Part shown: positions 5,220 through 5,483 of the stretch, in pieces
How positions within the stretch are numbered: the stretch's first letter is position 1
Layout of the letters: each line of letters begins with the position of its first letter
Assembly: GCA_002840115.1 (NCBI GenBank)
Contig: PGZG01000128.1
Location: 1-5,483 of the forward strand
Origin: Gammaproteobacteria bacterium HGW-Gammaproteobacteria-14
Lineage (GTDB): Bacteria > Pseudomonadota > Gammaproteobacteria > Pseudomonadales > Alcanivoracaceae
DNA: 5,483 bases
Direction: 5' to 3'
Made by a program: the position numbers and the translations under genes
Notes under the pieces: model-generated
Database searches by the model: none
What the model was told of the DNA's origin: nothing
Seen by the model: only the letters and a program-made list of their open reading frames with translations

Positions 5220-5483
5220 ATGGCGTTACTGAACTTACGGCGCAAATCCCCCGGGGGGGACTCGGAACTGTTGGCCCGCAGTCTGGCGGAACAGCAGGAT
5301 TTGAGCCGTCTGTTGCAGGATACAGCTGACATCGTTGTGTTTACCCAGACGACTGATGGCAAATTGCTTTCCATCAATCGTCACGGCCGCTGGCTTTCCG
5401 GCATCAGTGAAACCTTCTCGAATACCTTGTTATTCGTTGACCTGCTCCACGAGCCGCCGCGAGACCTGCAACAACGCCTCGCC
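5220..5483 (+). CDS. PAS-like sensor/signalling protein, N-terminal part, cut by right edge
   Basis: An open frame of 88 codons runs from the ATG at 5220 to the window end without a stop. After a short basic N-terminus and a hydrophilic helix (about residues 14-33), residues about 31-61 read like the start of a PAS domain. They contain LLQDTADIVVFTQTTDGKLL followed by SINRHGRWLSG, a strand-turn-strand and helix typical of PAS sensors. What follows is outside the window; histidine kinase, GGDEF/EAL or other output domains are all possible. There is no signal peptide or membrane helix in the visible part, so it is probably cytoplasmic. ACGGA (5207-5211) is the likely ribosome binding site. The gene starts 94 nt after the cold-shock gene, with two RNA structures in between. 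A C5G7 run (5248-5259) early in the gene is a possible slippage site. Confidence 0.75.
   Translation, partial: MALLNLRRKSPGGDSELLARSLAEQQDLSRLLQDTADIVVFTQTTDGKLLSINRHGRWLSGISETFSNTLLFVDLLHEPPRDLQQRLA

Overview
This window looks like an ordinary chromosomal stretch from a gammaproteobacterium with a moderate-to-high GC content. Marine or Pseudomonas-like lineages such as Marinobacter or Oceanospirillales relatives seem plausible, judged only from the protein families and how they look. I see no mobile element, CRISPR array, rRNA or tRNA. Coding density is high: seven genes, two of them cut by the window edges, and no gene-free gap longer than about 165 bases.

Left part, plus strand (1-2784): the C-terminal end of an Mpo1-like (DUF962/YGL010w family) membrane protein is followed 24 nt later by a LemA family protein. 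After another 43 nt comes a 643-residue membrane-embedded M48 zinc metalloprotease with a long non-catalytic C-terminal half ending in a TerB-like helical segment. The close spacing suggests one transcript. LemA next to an M48 (HtpX-like) protease is a recurring bacterial pairing, usually interpreted as envelope protein quality control.

Middle (2785-4406): a small, strongly acidic protein of unknown function (2950-3318, plus) converges on a COG3146/DUF482 (FemAB-like, GNAT-fold) protein on the minus strand (3366-4406). The 47-nt gap between their stop codons carries small direct repeats, including a 13-bp tandem duplication that overlaps the minus-strand stop codon.

Right part (4407-5483): a 149-nt divergent intergenic region with inverted repeats leads into a plus-strand gene for a membrane-anchored cold-shock-domain protein (four predicted N-terminal membrane helices, C-terminal CSD with intact RNP1 and RNP2). 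A strong stem-loop without a U-tract follows. Then begins a protein with a PAS-like N-terminus, probably a sensor or signalling protein, which runs off the right edge. Its ribosome binding site lies inside an inverted repeat.

Nothing here proves a new multi-gene system. The most noteworthy points are the membrane-tethered cold-shock domain protein, the LemA/M48-plus-C-terminal-domain pair, the unrecognised acidic protein, and the potential RNA structures around 5136-5213.
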